A DNA stretch of 49,460 nt from Candidatus Fibrimonadaceae bacterium (lineage in GTDB: Bacteria; Fibrobacterota; Fibrobacteria; Fibrobacterales; Fibrobacteraceae), in assembly GCA_031281345.1 (NCBI GenBank), contig JAITFN010000041.1, positions 1 through 49,460 on the forward strand, read 5' to 3'. A program made the translations under genes and the position numbers. How positions within the stretch are numbered: position 1 is the stretch's first letter; each line of letters opens with the position of its first letter. Of the stretch, positions 31,722 to 39,778 are shown piece after piece. The notes under the pieces were generated by a model. It worked only from the letters and a program-made list of their open reading frames with translations. It did no database searches and had not been told where the DNA came from.

Positions 31722-33142
31722 GGATTTTGTTCATTTTAGCAATTGGAATAGCGGTTCAAGCAACCGCGCAGGATTTTAATTTGCAAGTTGAAAAAATGAA
31801 TGGCATAGCTTATGCAGACGGAGTAGATTTAGGAAAAAAATTGAAAATGAATATGACTTGGCAAAGCGAAGCAGGGATTTTGCAGATAGGGAATTCCTCT
31901 TGGGCTTTGGGAAGCGCTTGGGTAAATTTAAAAGACACCAGTTTTTTGCTGCAGGCCGTAGTGAAAAGTAAAATTACAAGCAAGCAGTCTTTTTGGTTGC
32001 CTCTACCATCTTCTCTACGGGTTTTTGAAAAACTGTTGAATAGACCCATTGAATACGATTCTGCTTCTGCAAAAATATATTCAAAGCCAACCAAAGACTT
32101 GTGGAGCGTTAATTTAGATTCAAAAGAAAACGGCGAAGTTGTGGAACTAAAACTCTCAAAACCTTTTGTTGTGGAAACTTTTTACACAAAACCGAATTAT
32201 CTTTTACGGATAAATGGCCTTGTTATAGATAGCACAATGTTCTCGGATTTGGCAAAAAAATCTTCTATGATAAGCAGGGTAATTCCTATTCAAGACAAAC
32301 AAAGTGTGCAAATAACCCTTGTGATAAAAGACAACTGCGAAGGCATTGAATTGGTGAAAAAAGATGAAGGAAAAACTTTGCAAGTAGTACTCAGAAAAAA
32401 ACACTACGAAACAAAAGCCGCTTCATCGTCTTCTGCAGCACAGGGAAGCGGCAGCAAAAAAATAAAAACCATTGTTTTGGATCCTGGACACGGCGGCAAA
32501 GACCCTGGTGCCATTGGCTACAACAGCTATAAAGAAAAAGAAATTGTTTTAGCCGTTGGATTGAAATTAAAAAGCAAATTAGAAGAAAAAGGATTCACTG
32601 TTAAAATGACAAGAGACTCCGATGAATTTATAGAGCTAGCAAAACGCCCGAAAATGGCAAGCGACTGGGGTGGCGATTTATTTTTAAGCCTGCATTGCAA
32701 TGCCATAGAAGGCAAAGAGAGGCAACAGAGAGCAGAAGGTTTCACATTTTATATTTTGCGAGCAGGCGGCAGTGAAGAAGACAAAGCCATAGCCCGCAGG
32801 GAAAACCAGGCCATAGCTCTAGAATCCGATAAAAAAGGCAAAATGGAAATCTCACCTGCCGAATGGATTATTTTGGATAATCAGCTCGCTTTGTATGCAG
32901 AAAAAAGCGCATTGCTCGCGGGTTATTTGGTTGAATCTTTTGACGGAGGCTCAATAAGAAAGGTACAAAAAGGTGCCAGTCAAGCCGGATTTATGGTTTT
33001 GGTTGGCGCATATATGCCAGCAGTTTTGGCAGAGCTTGGTTTTATAACTCATCCAAACGATGCCACATATATGTCCACCGAAAAAGGGCAAAACGAAATT
33101 GCAGAAAATTTAGCAAAAGCTATCGTGAATTTTTCGAAGTGA
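31715..33142 (+). CDS. N-acetylmuramoyl-L-alanine amidase (Amidase_3, AmiC-like)
   Basis: A periplasmic zinc amidase that removes stem peptides from peptidoglycan, needed for daughter-cell separation. 475 residues: signal peptide 1-18, a copper-amine-oxidase-like/AMIN-like region (about 20-230), a Ser-rich linker (235-247) and the catalytic domain (about 250-475). Zinc ligands are His259 in DPGHGGKDPGA, Glu276 and His327 in SLHCNA; the catalytic Glu is near 448 in AELGFITHP. The insertion at about 330-400 matches the autoinhibitory helix of AmiB/AmiC-type enzymes, which EnvC/NlpD-like proteins relieve. Confidence 0.92.
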   Translation: MLRILFILAIGIAVQATAQDFNLQVEKMNGIAYADGVDLGKKLKMNMTWQSEAGILQIGNSSWALGSAWVNLKDTSFLLQAVVKSKITSKQSFWLPLPSSLRVFEKLLNRPIEYDSASAKIYSKPTKDLWSVNLDSKENGEVVELKLSKPFVVETFYTKPNYLLRINGLVIDSTMFSDLAKKSSMISRVIPIQDKQSVQITLVIKDNCEGIELVKKDEGKTLQVVLRKKHYETKAASSSSAAQGSGSKKIKTIVLDPGHGGKDPGAIGYNSYKEKEIVLAVGLKLKSKLEEKGFTVKMTRDSDEFIELAKRPKMASDWGGDLFLSLHCNAIEGKERQQRAEGFTFYILRAGGSEEDKAIARRENQAIALESDKKGKMEISPAEWIILDNQLALYAEKSALLAGYLVESFDGGSIRKVQKGASQAGFMVLVGAYMPAVLAELGFITHPNDATYMSTEKGQNEIAENLAKAIVNFSK

Positions 33143-33150
33143 TATTTTTC

Positions 33151-33156
33151 TATATT
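33151..33156 (+). promoter_or_regulatory. -10-like hexamer of the restriction-modification operon
   Basis: ATTTTTC-TATATT is followed by 8 nt and the ATG at 33165. No Shine-Dalgarno is visible. The first methylase would be made from a near-leaderless mRNA, which may let methylation precede restriction. Confidence 0.5.
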
Positions 33157-33164
33157 GCAGAGCG

Positions 33165-34178
33165 ATGGATATAATGTCTTTTAATTTGGAAAACCGCAGA
33201 TATATCGGCAGCAAAGCAAAATTAGCAAATTGGATTTTTGAAATTTTAGAAAGAGAAGCAAAAAATGCCAAAAGTTTTGCTGACTTGTTTGCCGGCACAG
33301 GTGTAATTTCAAATTTAGCCGTTTCTAAATTCAAAAAAGTAATAATAAACGATATTTTATATTCAAACAATGTAATTTACAAAGCTTTCTTTGAAAATTC
33401 TTCTTGGAAAAAAGAAAAATTAGAAGAATTATTAAAACGCTATAATACGTTAAAATCAAAAACAATAAAAGAAAATTATTTTTCTAAAAATTTTGGTGGA
33501 AAATTTTTTGAGCATAGCACGGCTAAACTCATTGGTCATATTCGGCAAGATATAGAAAACATCAAAGAGAAATTAACGGAAAAAGAATATAATATTTTGC
33601 TCGCGAGTTTAATTTACAGCATTGATAGATTAGCAAATACGGTAGGGCATTTTGAGGCATACATTAAAAAACCTATAGAAAAAAAACATTTTAATTTACG
33701 CTTAATAAATCCACAATCTTTCAGCAAAGTAAAAATTTACTCAAAAGAAGCAAATGAATTGGCAAAAGAAATAAAATCAGATTTGGTATATATAGACCCA
33801 CCTTACAATTCTAGACAGTACTCAAGATTTTATCATTTATACGAGAATTTGGTGAAATGGGATAAACCTAAAGTTTTTGGAGCAGCATTAAAACCGAAAT
33901 TAGAAAATATGAGCACATATTGTACTGTAAAGGCAAAAGCATCTTTTGAGGATCTGATTAAAAATTTAAACACTCATTATATTGCGGTTTCTTATAATAA
34001 CACATATAGCTCAAAAAGTGGTTCATCCAAAAACAAAATTGAATTAGAAGATATTAAAACAATTCTAAAAACAAAAGGAAATATTAAAATATTTGAACAC
34101 TCGCATAATTTTTTTAATGCTGGTAAAACAAATTTTAACAATCACAAAGAATTGCTATTTTTATGCGAGGTAAAATAA
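33165..34178 (+). CDS. type II N6-adenine DNA methyltransferase, subunit 1
   Basis: A 337-residue adenine methylase with RRYIGSKAKLANWI (11-24), motif I in FADLFAGTGVISN (38-50) and the catalytic DPPYNSRQYSRFYHLYENLV (211-230). The DPPYNSRQYS...FYHLYENLV block is typical of methylases of type IIS systems such as FokI. It modifies one strand of an asymmetric site, while the next gene probably modifies the other. Together with the endonuclease gene the block is much richer in A/T than the neighbouring amidase gene. An ATG at 33174 is a possible alternative start. Confidence 0.9.
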   Translation: MDIMSFNLENRRYIGSKAKLANWIFEILEREAKNAKSFADLFAGTGVISNLAVSKFKKVIINDILYSNNVIYKAFFENSSWKKEKLEELLKRYNTLKSKTIKENYFSKNFGGKFFEHSTAKLIGHIRQDIENIKEKLTEKEYNILLASLIYSIDRLANTVGHFEAYIKKPIEKKHFNLRLINPQSFSKVKIYSKEANELAKEIKSDLVYIDPPYNSRQYSRFYHLYENLVKWDKPKVFGAALKPKLENMSTYCTVKAKASFEDLIKNLNTHYIAVSYNNTYSSKSGSSKNKIELEDIKTILKTKGNIKIFEHSHNFFNAGKTNFNNHKELLFLCEVK

Positions 34179-34179
34179 T

Positions 34180-35082
34180 ATGGTTCGCTCTCCTCTTTTT
34201 TATGTCGGTGATAAATATAAAATTATAAACGAAATAAAATATTATTTCCCAAAAAATATAGACAGATTTATAGAACCTTTTGTAGGAGGCGGTTCTGTTT
34301 ATCTAAATGTCAATGCAAAAGAATATTTGCTTAATGATATAGACAATTATGTGATTGGTCTGCATAATTTTTTAAGTTCTTATATTGGAAAAGAAAATGA
34401 TTTTTTCAAACTTATATTTTCAATTATTCGTAAATATAAACTATCTCTTTCTTATGAAAAAGATACTATTCCAAGTGAATTAAAACAAAAATATAAAAAA
34501 ACATATTTTGCTCATTTTAATAAAGAGAGCTTTGGCAACCTAAAGAATCATTACAATAATTCAACAAAAAGAAACTTCGCAGAATTGTATGTACTATTGA
34601 TTTACAGTTTCAATAGAATGCTTAGATTTAACAGCAAAGGAGATTACAATGTCCCCGTTGGAAATGTAGATTTTAACGGCAATGTGTATGATGCATTGAT
34701 AAATTATTTTAGGGTAAATGAAACGAAAAAAACAGTAAAATTGAATAAAGACTTTGAAATATTTTTTAATGAATTAGATTATTCTAAAAATGATTTTATA
34801 TACTTAGATCCGCCATATTTAATAACTTTTAGCGAATATAATAAATTGTGGAATGAGCAAACAGAAAAAAAATTATTGCAGAAACTTGATAGTTTAAACT
34901 CAAAAAATGTAAAATTTGCCATATCTAATGTGATCGATTACAAAGGAAAAAAAAATCTAATATTCTCCAAATGGTCAAAAAAATATAACACCTACAATAT
35001 AAAAAGCAATTACATAAGTTTCAGAGATAATAGCATTAAAAAATTTACAGAAATTTTAGTGACAAATTATGAGAAAAGCTGA
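34180..35082 (+). CDS. type II N6-adenine DNA methyltransferase, subunit 2 (Dam-like)
   Basis: A 300-residue D12-class methylase. It has SPLFYVGDKYKIINEI (4-19), motif I FIEPFVGGGSVYLN (30-43) and motif IV DPPYLITFSEY (210-220). It follows the first methylase with a 1-nt gap and overlaps the endonuclease gene by 14 nt. Two adenine methylases of different subclasses beside a type IIS endonuclease suggest that each methylates one strand of a non-palindromic site. Confidence 0.9.
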   Translation: MVRSPLFYVGDKYKIINEIKYYFPKNIDRFIEPFVGGGSVYLNVNAKEYLLNDIDNYVIGLHNFLSSYIGKENDFFKLIFSIIRKYKLSLSYEKDTIPSELKQKYKKTYFAHFNKESFGNLKNHYNNSTKRNFAELYVLLIYSFNRMLRFNSKGDYNVPVGNVDFNGNVYDALINYFRVNETKKTVKLNKDFEIFFNELDYSKNDFIYLDPPYLITFSEYNKLWNEQTEKKLLQKLDSLNSKNVKFAISNVIDYKGKKNLIFSKWSKKYNTYNIKSNYISFRDNSIKKFTEILVTNYEKS

Positions 35083-36655
35083 ATATAAGCCTTTGCTATT
35101 TACAACTACAGTTAGAAATCCCGAACGGATAAAACCTTTATTGCATATACTTTATAAATTTAATGGTAAAAATTTAACAGATGAATTGGCAATAGAAATA
35201 GTCGGTGAACTTATTAGATATGGTTTATATCGACCAATGAAGAAAAAGAAAAATATTTCCGAAAAATGGAAAACCACCGATAATGGAAAATTCGCTGAAT
35301 TTATTTTAACTGATAATGAACTTAAATTTATGCTGGAAAATAATCCACAAGAACATAAAGAAGCTGGTTTTGCAAAAGGTTATCCATCTCGTTTTGCTAC
35401 ATTCTTTGACTTTGCAAAAGAACTTGGATTTGTGTATTTCAAACCTGGTGAAAAAATAGAATTTTCCGAAATAGGAACTAAAATGGCACTTATTATTTCA
35501 ACTGAAGTTTCAGATTCTGGTGAGATTTTTGTTAAGGAAGAAAATAACGAGTATGAGCAGCAGGCATTCTTACAAGCAATGGCAAAATATCAAAGAAATA
35601 ATCCTTTTGTTAGAGTGTTAAACGACAATGTACCTTTAATACTCTTGCTGGAAACTATCCAAAAACTGAATGCAGATAAAGATTTTAATAAGGCAGGAAT
35701 ATCTAAAAAAGAATTGCCTTTGTTAATTTTTTGGAAAGATAATAATTCAGATGAATTATATAAACGTATAAAAGAATTGAGGAAGAACATTCGTTATGAA
35801 CCAAGCGATGAAATTATTATTGATATTTGTACAAAAGAAATACTACCTAATTTTAAGAAATTTAAACCAAAATCTATTATATCTGAATACCCAGATGAGT
35901 TCATAAGAAAAATGCGATTAACAGGTTTAATTTCATTACGCGGAGCTGGACGTTTTATAGACATAAATCACAACGAAGACGACAAAATTAAATATATTTT
36001 GACGAATTATTCTAAATACAAAAAATATAAAACCGAAAAAGAATATTTTAATTATATGGCCGAAATAGATGAAAAATTATTCTCTATTGCCCCCATTAAA
36101 ATAGATGAGAGAAAAAGTGAAGCACTTTTGATAAAATGGGTTGAATTTTATGATTGGAAACAAATAAAATACGAATTGGAAAATTTAGCGAAAAAAAGCA
36201 GAACAAAAGATGATATTCTAAAATATTTGCCAGATCCTGCTAGATTAGAATTTTTAATGGCATTGGCTATAAAATCCAAGTTCCCGCAAAGCAGAGTTAT
36301 TCCAAACTATCCTTGCGATGATGAAGGATTGCCTACATCAACAGCTGGAGGAATTGGTGATAAAGGCGATATAGAGTATTTTGAAAATAAAAATGGAATT
36401 TTAATTGAAGTTACAATGTCCGAAGGCAGAGTACAAACAGCAATGGAAATTTGGCCTATTGGCAGACATTTCGAAGCATTCAAAAATAAATATAAATTAA
36501 ATTCACAATGTATTTTCATTGCTCCATCAATATTTACAGATTCGCAAAATCAAATTGAGTGGCTTGCTGAAAGAAAAGAGGTTTTTATTAGAGCATACAA
36601 GATCGTGGATTTTATCAATTATATGGAAACCAATCATAGTTTGCATACCTTCTAA
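35069..36655 (+). CDS. AlwI-family type IIS restriction endonuclease
   Basis: A 528-residue protein. The N-terminal region (EYKPLLFTTTVRNPERIKP) and overall size fit the RE_AlwI family (AlwI, MlyI, PleI and the nicking enzymes N.AlwI and N.BstNBI). AlwI cuts beside GGATC; relatives cut beside GAGTC. The likely catalytic region is GDKGDIEYF...ILIEVTMSEGR (Asp431/434, Glu447 and Thr449) in place of a classical PD-ExK. Because family members differ in site and in whether they cut one or both strands, GGATC is only a first guess. The gene ends 8 nt from a convergent small gene. Confidence 0.82.
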   Translation: MRKAEYKPLLFTTTVRNPERIKPLLHILYKFNGKNLTDELAIEIVGELIRYGLYRPMKKKKNISEKWKTTDNGKFAEFILTDNELKFMLENNPQEHKEAGFAKGYPSRFATFFDFAKELGFVYFKPGEKIEFSEIGTKMALIISTEVSDSGEIFVKEENNEYEQQAFLQAMAKYQRNNPFVRVLNDNVPLILLLETIQKLNADKDFNKAGISKKELPLLIFWKDNNSDELYKRIKELRKNIRYEPSDEIIIDICTKEILPNFKKFKPKSIISEYPDEFIRKMRLTGLISLRGAGRFIDINHNEDDKIKYILTNYSKYKKYKTEKEYFNYMAEIDEKLFSIAPIKIDERKSEALLIKWVEFYDWKQIKYELENLAKKSRTKDDILKYLPDPARLEFLMALAIKSKFPQSRVIPNYPCDDEGLPTSTAGGIGDKGDIEYFENKNGILIEVTMSEGRVQTAMEIWPIGRHFEAFKNKYKLNSQCIFIAPSIFTDSQNQIEWLAERKEVFIRAYKIVDFINYMETNHSLHTF

Positions 36656-36662
36656 ATCTTGT

Positions 36663-36986
36663 TTAACCTGTTCGGGGTTTGAGCTGTGGACTTGGTTCCA
36701 ATGCATCCCCTGTATGAATAAAATGAAGGACTTCGCTTGCTTTTCGTCTTGCACCACTGTGTACTAGTTCATTCATTTCGTTTTCGGTAAGATATTTCCC
36801 AAGTTTCGCTGCTTTTGACAATTGATACGCTTGGGCAAGTAAATATTCTTGATCATATGCGTTTTCGGCGATTTTCGCGTGGTCAGCCATTTGTTCTTTC
36901 GTGCAACGATATTTAAAACAGTGTTGTCGTACTCTGTGTAAATCCTCTTCGCGTATCATCTCTTGATATTTTGTATAATAAACCAT
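36663..36986 (-). CDS. hypothetical protein
   Basis: A 107-residue, mostly helical, charged protein that lacks a signal peptide. It has an AAGGTG Shine-Dalgarno 6 nt before the ATG, so it is probably real. The last residues (GDALEPSPQLKPRTG) look disordered. No family is recognised. It lies convergent to the endonuclease and may have come in with it. Confidence 0.6.
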   Translation of the reverse strand: MVYYTKYQEMIREEDLHRVRQHCFKYRCTKEQMADHAKIAENAYDQEYLLAQAYQLSKAAKLGKYLTENEMNELVHSGARRKASEVLHFIHTGDALEPSPQLKPRTG

Positions 36987-37037
36987 ACTTCACCTTAACG
37001 TTCTAACGGACGGCAAACTCCTCAACCTGTGGAATAG

Positions 37038-37063
37038 CCTCGCTTCCAAGCTGGAAAGCGAGG
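37038..37063. terminator. hairpin between two minus-strand genes
   Basis: CCTCGC pairs with GCGAGG, continued by TT/AA and CC/GG with a bulge. It lies just downstream of the gene ending at 37077 on the minus strand, and is followed by TTTTT (37071-37075) only in the plus direction. The direction of action is therefore unclear. Confidence 0.4.
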
Positions 37064-37076
37064 ACTTTCATTTTTG

Positions 37077-37445
37077 TTATTTCTTATCTTTTTTCTCAGC
37101 AGCTTTAATTGGTGCTTTACCCGCTTGAAATGTGCCTCCGTGTTCCAAGCATTTCCAGCCAGCACCATAAGGTGCAACATCCAATCCTTTAACTCCAGAA
37201 TAGAGCGCTCCGTAATCTGTGCAATTCTTAATTAATTGCTCGCAAGTGCAAACCGGGTGCTTTGGATCGCCACCTTCCACAGAGGCTCTACAAGTAGAGG
37301 TATATGAGTATTCTGTGCTTATTGTGAAGCAACCTGTGTCCCATTCACAGACATTTGCTCCATTTATACCGGTGCATACCTCAGCCCCAGCTTGTGAAAC
37401 TAATGTGACCAAAGCGAATAACGGCAATACTAAGACTTTTTTCAT
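37077..37445 (-). CDS. exported Cys-rich hypothetical protein
   Basis: A 122-residue protein with a cleavable signal peptide (MKKVLVLPLFALVTLVSQAGA, cut after about 21). The mature part holds at least seven Cys (VCTGINGANVCEWDTGC, then TCRAS, VCTCEQLIKNC, KC), fitting disulfides in the periplasm or outside. The Lys-rich C terminus is likely disordered. An AGGAG Shine-Dalgarno precedes the start. The family is unknown. Confidence 0.75.
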   Translation of the reverse strand: MKKVLVLPLFALVTLVSQAGAEVCTGINGANVCEWDTGCFTISTEYSYTSTCRASVEGGDPKHPVCTCEQLIKNCTDYGALYSGVKGLDVAPYGAGWKCLEHGGTFQAGKAPIKAAEKKDKK

Positions 37446-37528
37446 AGAGAAGCTCCTATTTTGAAATGAATCTAGATAACTTTAATATACATTATTTTTA
37501 ACAAAAAAATAAAAATAATTTTAAAAAC

Positions 37529-37602
37529 TGGCGATTCAGGGACTTGAACCCCGGACCTGCGGATTATGATTCCGTCGCTCTAACCAACTGAGCTAAACCG
37601 CC
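37529..37602 (-). tRNA. tRNA-Met (CAU)
   Basis: A full cloverleaf on the minus strand. The acceptor GGCGGTT pairs with AATCGCC (one G-T), the D arm is GCTCAGTTGGTTAGAGC, the anticodon loop ATCATAA carries CAT, and the T arm has GGTTCAAGTCC. The discriminator is A, and CCA is not encoded. Anticodon CAU is shared by elongator Met, initiator Met and Ile2 (lysidine). The fully paired first base pair argues against an initiator; Met versus Ile2 is open. A TATAAT at 37608-37613 ends 5 nt before the mature 5' end, so the primary transcript may have almost no leader. Confidence 0.93.
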
Positions 37603-37807
37603 ATAATATTATATTTGCTAGTAATTTAGAAAAGTTTTACCCGAAATTCAAGGTTTTAAACACAAAATAACGTTAATAGGTTGTTATTTTATTTGGAAAA
37701 AAAGCAAATTACTCAAATAAGTGTTAATAAAAGCCTTGTTATTACAAAAACCTACGAATAAAAATTATCTTGGAATTGTAAAAATAACAGTATCTTACAT
37801 AAGATTT

Positions 37808-39364
37808 TCAAATTTTCTTTGAGTTATTAACAGAGTTCTTTGTCAATTTCTTTTTAAATAAATATAATATATAAGAAGAAGACTTGGATCCGAACAGAAT
37901 TTGCAAACCAATGGAAAAAAGAAAAAATAACACAGAAAGAACTGCAGAATAAGCTATTAGATAAGCTAAATTTGCATTTAGAAGCCAGTTATAGGCATAT
38001 TTGGAGATATAGAGCCCAAGTGCTGCCAAAGCAATTAAAACAGCTGCTCCAGCTATAAAATCTTTAATAAAGGATTTTGCTCCTTTTACATTCCAAAATG
38101 CCAAAAGCAAAATTAACTGAACAAATGAACAGATAAAACTAACTGCCGGAACAGAATATATCCCTATTATTTTTGCCACCGGTGAATATAAAAATAAACT
38201 TGCGGCAAAAGCAGAGGTATTAACTATAGTAGGGAGCCACATCCTTTCCATTGAATAAAAAGCCCTTGACAAAAGAGCTTGGGCGCAAAGGTTTACGCTA
38301 ACAGGCAAATAACATAAAAGCAACTCGTTGACTAAAATTGAACTTTGCTGTGTGAAGGCTCCTCTTTCAAATAATATACGAACTGCAGGCAAGCTAACAG
38401 CTGTTAGTGCGCATATTGCTGGAACTAAAATGGCAAAAGTTTTTGCTAAATCACCCCAAATTTTCTCATTTAATTCAGTTATTTTATTTTCTTTGAACAT
38501 TCTAACCATATCTGGGTATTTAGCTGCTCCAACGCTAAAACCAAAAACAGCAACTAAAGTGTACATAAGGCGATAACTGTAATTGAGGCTTGAAATTCCG
38601 TGGCTTCCAAACATAGAACCAAAGCTGCGGATTGCAAATTCAAGCGCAAACATAGAACCTGCGCCTAAAATCATCGGTAGCAAAAGTTTCACAGTTTTTA
38701 TCAGCTCTGAGTTTCTTGGATTGAATGTGAAAAAATATTTTACTCCGCCTCTATAAGAACCTATTATCTGCAGAATAAAAAAACCTATGAATGCACCGAT
38801 TGGAACTCCTAAGGCAAAACCGCTAACTCCACTATCTTTGAATAACCAACCGAAAAACACTATGCTCGCATTGTAAATTATGCCTGTGAGCGATGGTATT
38901 AAAAATTGCTTGCGAGCTTGCTGTGCTGCTATTAAAAAACTTCCGGCAAAAAAGAATAACTGGCCTGGCAAAATTATTCTGCCAAAATGAGTTGCTAAAT
39001 TTAAAATATTTTCATTTGGTGATGTTGCCGTTAAAAGTAAAATTAGTTCTCGCATAAATATAAATGCTGGCACAGCCAAAACCAAAAATAGCAAACCGAG
39101 AACATTGAAAATATTGCTAAACGAACGCCATCCTTCGTTTTCGTTTTGCTTTAACAAATGCGTTGTGAACAGTGATATAAAAACTATTGATAAAAAACCT
39201 GTGCCTATTAAATGATTCAAAATATCTGGAATCATAAATGCCAAGTCAAGGGCATTTTTTTGTTCATTAACACCGGCGATTTTTGCAAGGAGCATCTCTC
39301 GCAAAATTCCGAGAACTCTGCTTGCGAGCAAACTAGTAGCTATTATTAAGGATGCTTTATTCAT
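37808..39364 (-). CDS. murJ: lipid II flippase MurJ
   Basis: A polytopic inner-membrane protein of 518 residues that flips lipid II during peptidoglycan synthesis. The N terminus (SLLASRVLGILREMLLAKIAG) and the following AFMIPDILNHLIGTGFLS are MurJ/MviN signatures, and about 14 membrane segments can be traced. The C-terminal tail is Lys/Ser-rich. It overlaps the VanZ-like gene upstream by 4 nt and is probably co-transcribed with it. The 205 bp between its end and the tRNA gene hold no gene. Confidence 0.93.
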   Translation of the reverse strand: MNKASLIIATSLLASRVLGILREMLLAKIAGVNEQKNALDLAFMIPDILNHLIGTGFLSIVFISLFTTHLLKQNENEGWRSFSNIFNVLGLLFLVLAVPAFIFMRELILLLTATSPNENILNLATHFGRIILPGQLFFFAGSFLIAAQQARKQFLIPSLTGIIYNASIVFFGWLFKDSGVSGFALGVPIGAFIGFFILQIIGSYRGGVKYFFTFNPRNSELIKTVKLLLPMILGAGSMFALEFAIRSFGSMFGSHGISSLNYSYRLMYTLVAVFGFSVGAAKYPDMVRMFKENKITELNEKIWGDLAKTFAILVPAICALTAVSLPAVRILFERGAFTQQSSILVNELLLCYLPVSVNLCAQALLSRAFYSMERMWLPTIVNTSAFAASLFLYSPVAKIIGIYSVPAVSFICSFVQLILLLAFWNVKGAKSFIKDFIAGAAVLIALAALGLYISKYAYNWLLNANLAYLIAYSAVLSVLFFLFSIGLQILFGSKSSSYILYLFKKKLTKNSVNNSKKI

Positions 39365-39732
39365 TTTTTTACTTTTCTTATAAATAGGAAATATGCAAAA
39401 ACAGCAATTATGCTGGCAGCAGAGTCAACAGCTAAATCGTATAAATCGCCAGAGCGACCAGGAACAAATGTTTGGTGAAATTCATCGCTAATTCCAAAGA
39501 GCGTACATAAAACAACAACAAATATGCCATAAATTATAGGTTTTGCAAACCATTTTTTGCTTGGAACCCATATACAAAATGTTATTCCTAAAACGAAATA
39601 AGCTATAAAATGCTCTATTTTATCGCTGAGATGAATTGAATTTAAAAGCGGATCGTTACCTGGCAAAGTTGAAAGCATAAAAAGTGCTGCCATAACAAGG
39701 ATCGCGGGAATTATTCTCAAGACATTCTTCAT
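39361..39732 (-). CDS. VanZ-like membrane protein
   Basis: A 123-residue protein with four membrane segments and the VanZ marks SDKIEHFIAYFVLG and FGISDEFHQTFVPGRSGDLYDLAVDSAAS. VanZ confers slight teicoplanin resistance in enterococci; most homologues have unknown, envelope-linked roles. The start lies about 25 nt after a TACATT, so it has a leader. It overlaps murJ by 4 nt (ATGA). Confidence 0.88.
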   Translation of the reverse strand: MKNVLRIIPAILVMAALFMLSTLPGNDPLLNSIHLSDKIEHFIAYFVLGITFCIWVPSKKWFAKPIIYGIFVVVLCTLFGISDEFHQTFVPGRSGDLYDLAVDSAASIIAVFAYFLFIRKVKK

Positions 39733-39778
39733 TTTTGATTTCCGATGCGTAAAGTAATGTAGTAAAAGATTTTTTTAA

